NCBI RefSeq assembly: GCF_910592395.1
Contig: NC_088314.1
Coordinates: 14,818,001 to 14,882,000, forward strand
Reading direction: 5' to 3'
DNA length: 64,000 nucleotides
Origin: Lineus longissimus
Lineage: Eukaryota; Nemertea; Pilidiophora; Heteronemertea; Lineidae
Part shown: one piece after another, positions 44,336 to 57,100 of the stretch
Numbering within the stretch: position 1 is the first letter of the stretch
Layout: each line of letters begins with the position of its first letter
Translations under genes and position numbers: made by a program
Notes under the pieces: model-generated
Told to the model about the DNA's origin: nothing
The model's database searches: none
The model's input: only the letters and a program-made list of their open reading frames with translations

Positions 44336-45686
44336 AGGATTGTTGCGTCACGGCTAAATGAACACATGTCACGCTATGATATGCTCGATGTGAACCAGTC
44401 AGCATATCGAAAAGGACATAGCACTGAGACTGTACTTTTGAAGGTGTGCAATGATATCCTCAAGGCCATGGATGTAGGGAATGTGGGTGTTCTTGTTCTG
44501 CTCGACTTGTCATCCGCCTTTGATACTGTCGACCACCACATCCTCATCAGTAGACTGTCGAGCCGCATTGGCCTTTCCGGAAAAGCTTTGGAGTGGTTCT
44601 CCTCCTACCTCACTGGACGGGAACAGTGTGTGGTGGTCGATGGGTCAAAGTCGGCTTGGTCCCCTCTTTCCTATGGTGTGCCTCAAGGATCTGTGTTAGG
44701 GCCTTTACTTTTCACTGTGTATACTCTACCCCTTGGGGATATCATGCGGTCGTGGGAAGTGCCTTTTCAACTTTATGCTGACGATAACCAGCTCATGAAC
44801 TTTTTTCCTTGTGGCTCAGGAGATGAGAGAGATATTGCGATCTCGAATACAGAGCAGTGCATTGCCAGCATAGAGAAGTGGCTGGTTGTGAACAAACTTT
44901 CCTTGAATGCCCCAAAGACAGACATGCTGAACTTTGTTTCGTCACGCAGGACTGGTTCTGTGGAAGGTATCAATGTGGGACAGCAATGGGTTGCAAAGTC
45001 AAACAGTGTTCGGGATCTCGGGGTGTGGCTGGATGAGGGCATGACAATGCAGGAGCAAATTAAGGCGATTTGCAAGAATGTAAATGCTGCCTTGTATAAG
45101 ATAAGCCGAATTAAAAAATTTCTCGACACAAGTAGCATCGAGAGGCTCATCCATGCCTTTGTCATGTCACGCCTTGACTCCAATAATGGGATTCTCTACG
45201 GTCTCCCTGACAAGGCGCTGGCTCCCCTCCAGAGACTCCAGAACCGGGCAGCCAGGATCTTGACCGGGACGAAAAAGTATGTCCACATCTCACCGGTTCT
45301 TAGGTCTCTTCACTGGCTCCCGGTGAAGCAGCGTGTCATTTTCAAGGTCCTCCTGATGTGTTTCAAGGTGGTCCGGGGTTATGCACCTGCATACCTGAGC
45401 CTCAAACATGTTGAGAGGCAGCGTGTCACCAGGTCATCTAATGACACGTCATTGGCGTGTATGCGGATAAAGACAAGATTCGGTGACCGCTGCTTCTCAT
45501 CATGTGGTCCCCGGTTGTGGAATGCCCTACCGGAGCACATCAGGTGGGCGGACGCGCTGCTTGCTTTTAAACGACTCCTAAAATCCTGGCTGTTCGAGGA
45601 AGCATTTCTTGGTGGGGAGGTAGCGCCTTGAGCAGGTTTACCTGGAGTTTGGCGCTCTATAAGACATTGTTGATTGATTGATTGAT
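44336..45686 (+). mobile_element. 5'-truncated L2/CR1-like LINE with (TTGA) tail
   Basis: It begins within RT (VASRLNEH, then QSAYRKGHSTETVLLK) and has one open frame to 45631. It contains LDLSSAFDTVDHHIL, YGVPQGSVLGPLLF near 44673, YADDNQL near 44775 and the C-terminal HWLPVKQRVIFKVLL block. The 3' end is a TTGA microsatellite (45669-45686). The 5' truncation is typical of LINE insertion. The open frame suggests a fairly young copy. It is related to, but distinct from, the LINE at 22459-23940. Confidence 0.88.
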
Positions 45687-45799
45687 GAGTCTATTGAATG
45701 TAAATTAAATGTATATTGTGAATAACTAATAATAATAATAATGTGTACATTGAAATCATGACTTTTTCATTTTTGTGTACTGGTACTACCTTGATATGT

Positions 45800-46790
45800 T
45801 GTCCTCTGTGACTGTTGTCTCATCTCTCGGAATAACAAGACCCCAAGCTGGATGAGACACCTACATCCCCTGCATATAAAAGATAGGTTGTGACATAATG
45901 TCCTCTGTGACTGTTGTCTCATCTCTCTTAATAACAAGGCCTCAAGCGGGATGAGACAACTACATCCCTTGCCTATGATAATAAAGGTTGTAACATATAC
46001 CGTATTTTCCGGCGTATGACCCGCGGCTTTTTGCCCTCAAACAGGCCCAAAAAGTGGGGGTGCGGGTAATACAAAGGTGCGGGTCTTGCGTGGATTCTGA
46101 GAGGGAAAAGCCCCAACCCCAAAGAAAAAAAAGGGGACCAAACTGGTTACTTGATAAGGATTTATGTCCATCGTTTTCGCATTGTTTTCAACCAATATTT
46201 CCGCCATGATCGCATAGTTTGTGATGTCTCCGCTAGGGAAAATAGTTACGGCCATGCTGGAATTGATCCACTTTGGTTAACAATTAAAAAAACATGGCGG
46301 TTCTAGGATGTCAACATCAATGAATGGCTTACTATTTTTGGAGAATGCGGGTCTTGGAGCAGTGCGGGTCATAATCAGGTGCGGGTCTTGCGTGGCTTTA
46401 GGTAATGGTCAAAGGGGGTGCGGGTCATAGGGCAGTGCGGGGGATAATCCGGAAAATACGGTAATGTCCTCTGTGACTGTTGTCTCATCTCTCGGAATAA
46501 CAAGGCCTCAAGCTGGATGAGACAACTACATCCCTTGCCTATGATCATAAAGGTTGTGACATGTCCTTGGTGACGGTTGTCTCAACTTCACTCCCGGAAT
46601 TACAAGACCCCAAGCTGGATGAGACACCCGTTGTCCTGCCTATGATATCATAGGTTGTGACCTGTCGATTTTTGCAACTAACTGTCTCATCTTGGTAGGC
46701 CTACAATAGGACACATTTGTCCTGCCTATATTTACCATAGGTTAAGACCTGTTCTTTGCAACTATTTGTCTCATTTGTGTACAACAGGGC
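45800..46790. repeat. About 100-bp tandem repeat array, each unit with an inverted repeat
   Basis: Units start near 45800, 45899, 46465 and 46562, with degenerate ones near 46664 and 46748. Each contains TGTCTCATC ... GATGAGACA, so each could form a hairpin. The array is interrupted by the MITE at 45998-46463. Confidence 0.8.
45998..46463. mobile_element. MITE with TACCGTATTTTCCGG inverted repeats
   Basis: The ends TACCGTATTTTCCGG and CCGGAAAATACGGTA are perfect inverted complements. The insertion lies inside a tandem repeat whose neighbouring units show the uninterrupted sequence ACATAATGTCC, consistent with insertion at TA. Internal sequence repeats GTGCGGGTC-type motifs. There is no coding capacity. 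The TA target suggests a Tc1/mariner-like source. Confidence 0.8.
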
Positions 46791-47376
46791 ACCAATCTTT
46801 CATACCACAACATAAGTAATGGGCATGGCATTTTCAAATGACGACCATTCTTCACAACGAATAACGAAGTAGGCCCTTTTAAAATGCCTTTTATTTGTCT
46901 TTGCCTGAGTGTAAACCTAATCTAATCACAGCCATACAAAGCTATGTTATATGCAGAATATTAAAATGCTTTTTACAGAAGAGTTGGTATCTGGGCTGAA
47001 ACATAATAGAGGTGCAAACAATCATTAATATTTTTACAGAAAAACTCCATCAAAGTCATCTTTTATACACTACACAGTGCAGGCCCAAGCCTATCCAAGA
47101 TGGCAGCCGGAATATAATACACAAAGCTTGGTTCAGGTCAAGTTGGTTCTAATAAACGCATGCAATCTTTATTACTACTAACACAATTAAGGGGCATACA
47201 TGGGTGGATGCAGGCCTTTTATGTAATCCTTAAGTGGTTGGGGTGAGGAACTGGGTTGTTTATTGGGGTAGCAATTAACACCTTCATGCCAGCACCTCCC
47301 TAAAAAGCGGCGTCTGGTGCCGTCTGATTAAACTTGCATTTCTATTCTAGCTGAAACAGCTGTGTTTCAGGTAATA
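46791..47376. other. No gene seen
   Basis: AT-rich sequence; an acceptor-like TTTCAG just before 47371 may belong to the following gene. Confidence 0.4.
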
Positions 47377-49873
47377 ATGCCTTCAAAGAAGCGAAAGTCT
47401 AGATCGTTTAACGTAGAGACTGGGGTGGGCAGAAAACATCTGCTTGAAAATTACAGCAGCCTACCTGATGCTTCAATTGAATTGAAGTGTGGTCATGTGC
47501 TCCACATCTTCTTGACTCTCTGCAAGCAGTCCCGAGCTGATACTGAACGCCATTTGAGGGGACACTTTTCTTCCGAAATGCTGTTACCATCGCTCGTTAC
47601 GGACATTAACAATGTAGTCTACCATTATCGCAAATTCAAAATATTGACTGACTCTACTGAGTTTGAAAAGTATGTTCAAATGTATGAGGAGCCATTCATT
47701 GTGAAAGCAGATGAACCTTGCAGCCCTACCTCGCCTAGTATTTAATCAGTCTTGACTCAGACTGCATCAGCTTTTTCGTCTCCTACCATGACATCACCAG
47801 AAGATGAACCTGTGCCATCAACCAGTGCCGAGTGCTTGCCTCAACTCAAGCCACTCCAAGTGTCAACACCACCACCGAATGAACCGCGTTCAGTAACTCC
47901 ATCCTGTGCTGATCATGTGACGCCTAGCCCTACTGCTCCCCCAGGTCCTCCATCTGCGACTCCAAATTCTGCCACTAGATACTGCGTGAAACTCAACGAG
48001 CAAGAGTTAAAACTCCAGCAACGTTTGGACTTTGTGACTGCCTCTAAATCAGACATGAGAGAAGAAGTGAAATCTTTGAAGAGACAGTTAAAAATGCCAA
48101 AACGAGTTGTTAACCAAGCAGCAAAATGCAATATAGAATTAATCAAAAATAAGGACTAAGAAATGTCGATGCTGAAGAGAAAATTGGAGGGCAGGCCTCT
48201 TGCAATAGAACTGAAAGAGACTAAGAAAGAACTCACTAATCTCAAGGATGCTCACAGCAAACTAAAGAACTATAAAGCTAATAGAAAAACTGTAGCAGCC
48301 TCTCTACATAGACAATTCCAACATAAATTGACAGAAAAGAATCAAAGCATAAAGACATTAGAGAATGATAACATGATTCTGAAGGAACAAGTTGAAGAGC
48401 TGCAATTCAAGGACAACACTGTAAAAATGAAGTCCGACGAAAAGTCATATTCAACCATGACGAGAATGATGGTGTTTGACCACATTGTAAACCAAGTACT
48501 GACAGCAAACATTCCTAATTTGATTAGCCAGAGCCAGACCAGAGCTGGATTGAAGCCAGATGCCATACCACAAAGGAGCACCGTGGAGTTTATGGCACAC
48601 AAGTTAGGTCCCATATCTGAATTGCAAACAGCTGAAGCAATTTTAAAAACAGAAAATGCAACAGTGGGTTTTGACGCCACAACGCAAGAGGGTGTGCACA
48701 TTAATTCTGTACACTTTACAACTGAAGAAGCTTGCTGTGCGGGTGTTGTCGATGAACTGCCGGGGGGCACCGCCCAAGACTACGCCGAGTCATATTTGTG
48801 ATAATGTGGACAGTCTTAGTGAAACTTATTGTCACTTTACGGAGAGCGACTTTCAGGAGACAAAGAAGCAGATGATCAGAAACATTAAAAATTCTATGAG
48901 TGATCGTTGTGCTGCAAACCATGCAGCCTTGCAAATTGTAAGTTCTAATTGGAAAAAAACATTTAACGACCTAAACTGCCACCTTCACCCCCTTGATAGC
49001 TTTGCTTCTGCTACTCGAGCAGCCTTGAAAAAGATAGAGATGACCAAGGGCAAGGTTTTTGGATATGACTGCATTGCCGCAAATCTGATTGTCCAGATTA
49101 ATAAAATACGTTACAAAGATGGCAAAGGTGACCCCCGCGGGTTCATCTCATTCTTGGACAAACATGGTCTTCCTCGGTGTATTTTGCCACGTTACCGCGG
49201 AAACAGACTTCATATCCTCTACTACATCAGCGCTATTCTACTTGAGAAGCATGATTTATTTCTGGAATTTTTCAGTTCTGGAACATCTCTTGGCAACCTA
49301 CGTGGTGCTGTTCTGCATGATTTCTCCTCTGATACTGCTAAGATGGAATTGAATGTTCTTGGGCTCATTGGAAAATTGCTAACTGCCCGCTGGATGAAGA
49401 CGTTCTACACGTCCGTCTCCACTGAGATAAACCATGCTGAAGGGATCAATGTTGTGCGTCAGGTCCTTGAGAAGTTGAAAGTCTTTGCTGAATCTCCAGA
49501 AGACCTTCTCACTACTGATGTTGACTTATTTGGAGAGCCTCTTGTTGTCAATCCCATTCTTTCTGCCTTGCGCCAAGGTCCTTTGAACGATCTTTTAAGT
49601 TACGCTACCATGATGAAGTCCTGTCTGGAGGCTTTTATTGCAGTTATTGAACGCCAGTACAGCAAATATTTTAGTTGGGACATTGATGAAAAGTTGAGAG
49701 AAGAAACAAAATCTGCACGCTCGCACAATATTGATGCGGAGGAGATCATGGGGATGTTCTCTGCATGTCAAAAACCGTCTCCCAATGCAACTCTGTGCTA
49801 CTTATCTTGCCAAATGCGAGCCAAGAAGAACAAAACGGTTCAATACCTCGATAGCCTTGATGTTGACATCTAA
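47377..49873 (+). pseudogene. Unrecognised long ORF, possible RNase H-fold transposase
   Basis: ATG 47377 begins a basic MPSKKRKSRS N-terminus. Two in-frame stops (47743 and 48157) and one shift (about 48785) interrupt an otherwise continuous protein of about 830 residues. The order is: a basic start; a proline/serine/threonine-rich linker (47750-47960); a coiled coil (48000-48420); then a folded region with VGFDATTQEGVH (about 48667), DELPGGTAQDYAE (about 48752), MSDRCAANHAA (about 48897) and EINHAEGIN (about 49435). The spacing of conserved-looking acidic residues suggests a DDE/D-type nuclease, but the assignment to a superfamily is not certain. No terminal repeats were found. Confidence 0.5.
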
Positions 49874-50678
49874 ATCTCCATGTACATTTACACTAGGCCT
49901 TCCTGTACAAAACCGGAGTAAAAGCATTTGCTAGTCTTTATTCATCACCCATTGTCTGTAAACCAATAACAGAGTGCAATTGGATTACAAAGCTAAATAA
50001 TTAGAAATAAGATTTGAAATAAAAGTATAAGTTCATCTATAAAGGTTCTAAGTCTTACAGACCAGATACATGTACATTAAAACAATTTGTAAGAGACATG
50101 TCATTTTACCTTTGATTGTTACATGACTGCCTTAATGCAGCATAAATTAACTCTTGAGTTAAATCGCACTCAATAACAATAGGCTTCAGCAGCATGAATT
50201 AGCCGAGGTACATTTAGATGCACTCTGAAACGTCTAGTTATACTGTACATTTATGTGCATAAACCTTAAAGTTATACAGTCAGCATTTAGCAATATCTAG
50301 CATCTTGACTTTCAAGAAACAACTCTTAAAATCCTTGAGGCATCCTAACCAAGTAGAAAGCGGTTAATCGTCAATGCTCCACTAACATTCTCGTCTTCCA
50401 TAAATCTTAAAACATCCATGGCTATCCCTGTCATGTAAATAAACATGTTGAATAGAAAATGGTTCAAATTGACAACGCCCCACTGTGCCCTGTCTTTCTT
50501 AAACAAAAACAATAGTTGCGCTCTTAAAATCCTAAGCTACTGCAGTCAAACAGAAGTGAGTAATCCTCAAGACTCCACTGAAACACTAGTTGCGGCGCTC
50601 TTAAAATCCTTAAAGCTACTGCAGTCAAACAGAAGTGCGTAATCCTCATGGTTTCAATAGGAACGTTCACATGATCAG
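49874..50678. other. No gene; duplicated 75-bp unit
   Basis: CTACTGCAGTCAAACAGAAG and its surroundings occur twice (about 50514-50575 and 50590-50650), a short direct tandem duplication. Otherwise nothing was supported. Confidence 0.5.
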
Positions 50679-52071
50679 TTACTCATCGTTACCATTCTCA
50701 TCACTGTCACTGTGGGCTGGCATGTCCACAAACAACACTGCATCACCATCATTGTTATTCTCATCAGCGTCGTGGTGATCAGCGTCCACTGGCTCTGCTT
50801 CCTCTGCTGCCCCGTCGCGATCCAACAGGACCTCAAATCCACGGCGTGGTCGATCCGGTGAAACATCAGTCCAAGCGTTGCTGATGATCGCTACTACATC
50901 TCGTAGTCTGATAGGATCGCATTGGCCATCCATGCCCGTCCTCTCCTTTTTCCACCTTTTCCAATGCCTTCTAATCTTTGACTTGAAGGAGTACATGACG
51001 GCGATATCCAAAGGCTGAGCCAGTGACGTGCAGCCTGCAGGGACGAATTGCAGGATACCCCCAAGGTTTGTTACTGCCATACCAAAGTCCTCTGACCGAT
51101 GCACCCGGTATCTGTCGACAAGAAGTACAAAGTTCTCATTCTGTCTATTCTCTTCAACGTGTGGTTCAAAGATTTCTGTCATCCAGTGCAGAGCAGTTTC
51201 AAGGTGCATCCATCCAGTTTGAGATGAGGTAACAACAACATTATCTGGAAGGTCCATTACTTCTAGCTCTGCCAGCTGTCCCGACAAACCCTCTGCGAGG
51301 AAATGTTATGTGGGCCTTGAGCTTGTCTCCCGCTCTCGAGATGCATAACAAGACTGTACATCCTAATTTGACGTTTGTTCTGGAAGTACGTACATCAATG
51401 TTCATTTCACCACGCGTGCTACAGGTGTAGAGGCAAGGAAAATCAAACAATACAAAAGTCTGGTCCATATTGAATAGCTCCTCTGGCCTTAGGTGATATA
51501 CAACAACAAGAGCGTTTAATTCATCTCGTAGAACGGAGATGCGAGCTTGAGCATCGGCTGGGATAAGCGTGCTGTTTTTATTCTTCTTACGAAAGGAAAT
51601 CCTTTTCCTCTCCTTGAAGCGATCACACCATCCCACCGACGCTTGAAAGCGCACGTGTTCTGGTCTTGTCTGAATGAGACGGTCCCTTTCTTCCTGTGGC
51701 AGATCATCCCACCATTCGTTAAAGAGATGGGTGGCTTTCTCCTGTATCTCTAAACATGAAACTGTTATTCCTTTGGCCCTTTCGACAAGAAACCACCCGT
51801 GTAGCATGTGTTCAATTTCGGGCCAGTAACCATCATGATCATAATGTAGTCTGCGGCGAGCTTTCTTGTGGTCCGTTGCAGCTTCTTCAAACTTTGCTCA
51901 TTGCGGTTCCCACTTTCGGAATGTATCAAATGGTATCCGGTAGTGTTCGGCATATTCACGAGCAGTCTGTACCGTTCCAGCAGCCAGGACATTTTCGAAG
52001 TCAGTTAGATGTTGACGTTTTTCTTTAACTGTAGAGCTTCGGCGGCGGGCAGGTAACCCACCTTCCGCCAT
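50679..52071 (-). pseudogene. pogo/CENP-B-like (Tc1/mariner) transposase
   Basis: On the minus strand ATG 52071 begins MAEGGLPARRRSS, followed by a first helix-turn-helix (LTDFENVLAAGTVQTAREYAE). A CENP-B-type DNA-binding region follows (51807-51600). The DDE_1 core has LFNMDQTFVLF (first D), LLVDRYRVH (second D) and SLAQPLDIAVMYSFK (third D). An acidic C-terminus ends at 50679. Damage consists of one in-frame TGA (about 51898) and one single-base shift (about 51285). All three catalytic aspartates remain. TA duplications and terminal repeats were not located. Confidence 0.85.
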
Positions 52072-52895
52072 CATTGAGTCTTCGATTTGTACTGATCTGT
52101 ACGTCTCCTTCCATTTAGATGTTGTTTTAAGCCCTTCCTAACTAAACGTTTTTTACCAATGAAATGGAAGCATTAATTTTACCAAAGCATGTTGCTTTAA
52201 AGTCAACGCAAAGCAATAAATCAAAGAATGAGGAATCAAACTCCTAACAATGAGGCAGCTTTCTTGGTTCAAGAAAGATGAGTAGCTATTGATCAAGCAT
52301 TGTATAGTGATCACCACCTATTGCCTAATCAATAGGATACTGTAGCCTGAAGAGCGTGTCAATCATTCATGACATTTCCAAATTTTGACAAGGCATTCAA
52401 CTTGGCTACCCATGGTGAATTAGTGTAGTATTATCATTTGAATGACATTTCTGGGAGGAGCTATGACTTAGGCCAGGCCATGCCTACCAGACCTTATATC
52501 TGGGATTCTAGTGTATATATATCACAACCATGAAAAGATTCTGTTCTGTTTGCAATTTTGAATAATAAAATATCTTTCTTTTATGACATTATAAAACTTA
52601 CTCATTTGCCATCATATCATTTTATGACCGTGTATAAGTTACTTTGAATATTTTTCATAAAAAATGTGGGAATGACCCAATAAGCCAGGAATTATTGTCC
52701 CCATACTCTCTAACAGAGAGATGTCCAATAACATTTCATAGCCCATTCATGGCAAATGCACGCACCTATCCATAACTAATCAGTAAAATACAAAAGCATT
52801 AAGCAAAGTTACATGCACCAACCAACAGTCCCACATCTGCACTCTGAAATTGTACCTTTTCTAACAAAATATCTCTCCTTCACGCCACAGCAATA
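52072..52895. other. No gene seen
   Basis: AT-rich sequence between the pogo start and the possible Helitron leader. The Helitron 5' TC terminus may lie here but cannot be fixed. Confidence 0.4.
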
Positions 52896-53003
52896 ATGGT
52901 CAAACGCAAGTCATCGATTGGGGCACAAACCCGCCGAACACAACAGGCTCGAAAGAGACGGCAGCTACTGCCAACCGAACAACAACTTCAGCAACCACTA
53001 CAA
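52896..53003 (+). CDS. Possible Helitron N-terminal exon
   Basis: ATG 52896 opens 36 codons, basic and glutamine-rich (MVKRKSSIGAQTRRTQQARK), ending at a GTAAGC donor. Such basic N-termini are usual for Helitron proteins. The link to the downstream Rep-helicase is inferred. Confidence 0.4.
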
Positions 53004-53532
53004 GTAAGCAACCATCCCAAAGCCTATGGACATGCATCCTGAGCTTCAGGTTTTTGATACTCCTACGTCCCATACAAAACCCTGAGAAAATCCATTAGAA
53101 TCGACAGCGAAGGGTGGCTGTTCTGATAACCTGATACACTGTGCGTAATGTATGTATATATAGTGTTTTATATGACAATAAAATGTATATGAATAAAGTT
53201 TAAGATAATCCTATCGTTAAATTGTTTTATACTTCATCGATTCTATGCTGTTAAACATTGTGTAGACGTGTAATTGTGTTTTAATTAAGTAATGAAATAA
53301 ATTTGCAGCGGGGTGCGCGCAATACGAAGGAACAGCACTGAAAAATTCAGAATTTTCATAAATACCCGGATGTTCTAAAAATAGCAGCTAATGAAAATAC
53401 GCGTTTCATGGCGCTGATTGACCTTTGACCCTCGCAAACATGTGGTTTTATCTGTCATCATGGCGTAGTAGTGTTTACATTTTTTCGAGGACTCTTTTTG
53501 ATCAAAATACATCGATATGTGCTATTTATTAC

Positions 53533-54116
53533 AATGTCTGTGGAGTGTTCCAGACGGTGCAGGTTATGTGGGCAAGAGGTGCCGAACCCTAAGAGTAGGA
53601 AAGTGATTTTTAACCCAAAATTGAAGTCAATCCTCCCTGTAATTGCTCGTATTGAAGCTGGCCTATCACCATCATTTACTGCATCTGCATCTTTTACACC
53701 GGTACCAGGTCATGGCATTCGTTCGGTAAAGTTTAGGGAACCTTACAAAGGTGATGGTAAGAGTGACATTGTCTGCATATTTTCTCCTCTATCCGATCAA
53801 ATTCTACAAGCGACTCCATCTTTGAAATTTAACTAACCTACCTCGGACCCGAGCCCTATGGCGCAAAAGACTATACAATTGATAGTGCATCTGAGAGCAT
53901 TAATTCCTGGGTCCGTGGTTTACGAATTTCCGAGACTCAAATACAACCGACGCTCTGATTGGGCGCTTTTTTTTCTACCGCTACAATCCGTCTGAAGGGC
54001 ATGGATTTCCCCAGGGGTTTGTAATAGCGAGAGCTGGAGCATATGGAAAACCACTGGGTGCCGAGGATGATGGACATGCAGAGGACAATGTTATCATTCA
54101 AACGAACATTGGCGGA
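53533..54116 (+). pseudogene. Unrecognised region in phase with the Helitron Rep-helicase
   Basis: ATG 53533 starts MSVECSRRCRLCGQEVP, a CxxC-containing segment. It continues through two single-base shifts (about 53835 and 53960, each in the -1 sense) into RYNPSEGHGFPQGFVIARAGAYG, which is in frame with the Helitron N-terminal domain at 54117. It may be an N-terminal extension of the Helitron protein or a fused unrelated module. I do not recognise the fold. Confidence 0.45.
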
Positions 54117-57100
54117 ATGACGAGATTCTGCCCAGAGTGTCAAGCTTCAAACTTCACTGACGAACCACCAGGAATATGCTATTGCAGTGGAAAAGTTGAC
54201 CTGCCACTTTATCCGCGGCCACCGGAATATTTGATGTCATTGTTGCAAAACAATATTCACTTCCTAACGAACATAAGAAAGTATAACTCAGCCTTTCAAA
54301 TGACAAGCTTCGCTTGCAAGACCAGGGATATTCAAGGTTGGGACCCCACTTTCACAGTTCAAGGCCAAGTCTTCCACAATGTTGGTGCCCTCCACCCACA
54401 GCCAAATGAAACACCGAAATTTCTTCAAATATACTTCATTGACAATCAGGCAGAACAACTTCAAACGCGACTCTCCGTCACTAATGACCTACAACCACGA
54501 ATAGTGCAATCTTTATCGACCATGCTCCACGAAACCAACCAGTATGTGAACGCTTTCAAAACAGTCGCTGACATCCTACGTACACGCGATGTTCCTGATT
54601 TAGCCGTTGTGATTCATGAAGACAAAAGGCCAGTCAATGAACATGCCCGCCGATTCAATGCCCCAACTGGCAGTGAAGTTGCAATTCTCATGCCAAATGA
54701 ACCAACTGCCAATCGCGACATCGTTATACACCAGAGAGATGGTCCACTCAAACACATCAGCGAACTCCATCCCGCATACGACACTTTGCAATACCCGCTT
54801 CTTTTCCCCTTTGGCACAGATTGATACAATATATATATAACTTGCGGAGAACGACAAAAGAAAGTCACCCAAATGCAGTACTATTCATACCACATCATGT
54901 GCAGGGAAACCAATCATCTGCTTCTATGCAGACGATTATTCCAACAGTTCCTCGTGGATGTTTACTGTAAGATTGAAACTGAACGTCTCCAGTTCCTCCG
55001 CAGAGAACAAAAGACACTCAGGGCTGATAACTATCAGCATCTTAGAGATAGTCTTTCGACAGCAGACTCGGATCCACACAATGTCGGTCAAAAAGTCATA
55101 CTTCCGGCTACCTTTACTGGTGGCCCACGATACATGCACCAAAGACAGCAAGACGCCATCACCTACGTTCGTGCCTATGGTCGACCTGACCTCTTCATCA
55201 CAACCACAACAAACCCCAAATGGCCTGAAATCATCGCAAATCTTCTGCCAGGGCAAACGGCCCCTGACCGTCCTGACATAGTTACACAAGTGTTCAATCT
55301 GAAACACAAGAAACTTATGAAACTACTGAAAAATGGTTCATTTGGAGAAACACAGGCCTGGCTTTATTCAGTCGGGTTCCAGAAGAGGGGGCTGCCACAC
55401 GCCCACATACTCCTATGGTTGAAACCACACGCAAAGATCAAGCCAGAACACATCGACCTACTCATATCTGCAGAAATCCCATCGCCTGCTACTGCACCTC
55501 TTCTCCATGATTTAGTCACAACACACATGATCCACGGACCATGTGGTCCCTTCAACAGGAACGGACCATGCATGAAGGACGGCAATTGCACCAAATTATT
55601 CCCGAAGGCTTATGTTGACAACACACAGGTCGGACACGATGGTTATCCTCAATACCGAAGACGTACACCTGAAGACGGCGGCTTCACCTTCACGAGAACT
55701 AAGGAACACAACGGCAACACCTATGAAACGGTTATTGGAAACCAATGGGTTGTTCCCTACAACCACTTTCTGCTCCGACAAATGAGCTCGCACACTAACG
55801 TTGAACTGTGTATGTCGGTCAAAAGCATCAAATATGTCTTGAAGTACGTCAATAAAGGAAGCGACCAAGCCATCTACAGCCTCCAAGAACGAAGCCAAAC
55901 AGATGAGATACACCAGTACCAACATGCTCGATATGTAGGGAGCACAGAGGCAGCCTATAGGATTCTGGGTTTCCCAATGCATGAGCACTACCCACCAGTT
56001 CTCCAATTGGCAGTGCACTTAGAAAACGGTCAAAGAGTGTATTTCACTGAATCAACAGCGCAAGAACAAGCCAAAAAAGAACCACCACAAACCACCCTGA
56101 CACAATTCTTCACCCTGTGCTAAAGAGATGCCTTCGCTAAGGCACTCACATACCCGGATGTACCACAGTACTACACTTGGAACAACAAGACATGGCAACG
56201 CCGCAAAAAAGGCCTCCCACTACCGACTCATCCAGGCATTTTCAAAGCACAATGCCTTGGCCGCATCTACACTATCTCTCCTAATCAAGGAGAGTGCTAC
56301 TTCCTCCGCATCCTCCTTCATGATGTTCCTGGCCCTTGCAGTTTCCAAGATCTGAAGAAAGTCGACAACACCAATTGTGCTACATTCCGTGAAGCCTGCC
56401 TTCGACGTGGCCTCATAGCTGATGACAACCATCTACACAGAGCAATGTCTGAGGCAAATGAATCCAACAGCCCCGCCCTACTCAGAAAACTCTTCGCTGT
56501 CATACTAACTTCCTGCGAACCAGCAGACCCCTCCTCGCTTTGGGAACAATATCGTAGCAACCTAGCCGGAGACCTCTTCTGTCCACATAACGTTGAACTC
56601 CTCCATGAAAACCAGTGCGAAGAAATCTACAACTCCTGCCTGATATTAATAGAACACCAAGTTCAACAGATGAGGGGACAGCACCTTGCCAGCTACGGAT
56701 TACCAATCAAGCGTCACAATTCAGACCACAACATGATCGAATATAATCGCTACACACAGTACTCTATTCCACAGCAGGAATCCTTCATTGAAGAAAACCA
56801 GCACAAGCTAACAACAGAACAAAGACAAATATACAACCTCTTCTGTTCTCAAGTCCACTCTTCTCAGCCAGGTATCACCTTCCTTGATGCACCAGGTGGC
56901 ACTGGTAAAACGTTCCTGCTCAACCTCATCCTAGCGACGATACGTTCCAAACAAGCCATTGCTCTTGCTACGGCCTCAAGTGGAATTGCAGCCACACTTC
57001 TAACAGGCGGACGAACGTTGCATGCCACTTTCAAGATACCCCTGGATGTGCACATGAAAGACATGCCGACATGTGCAATAAAGAAGAACACTACCCTAGC

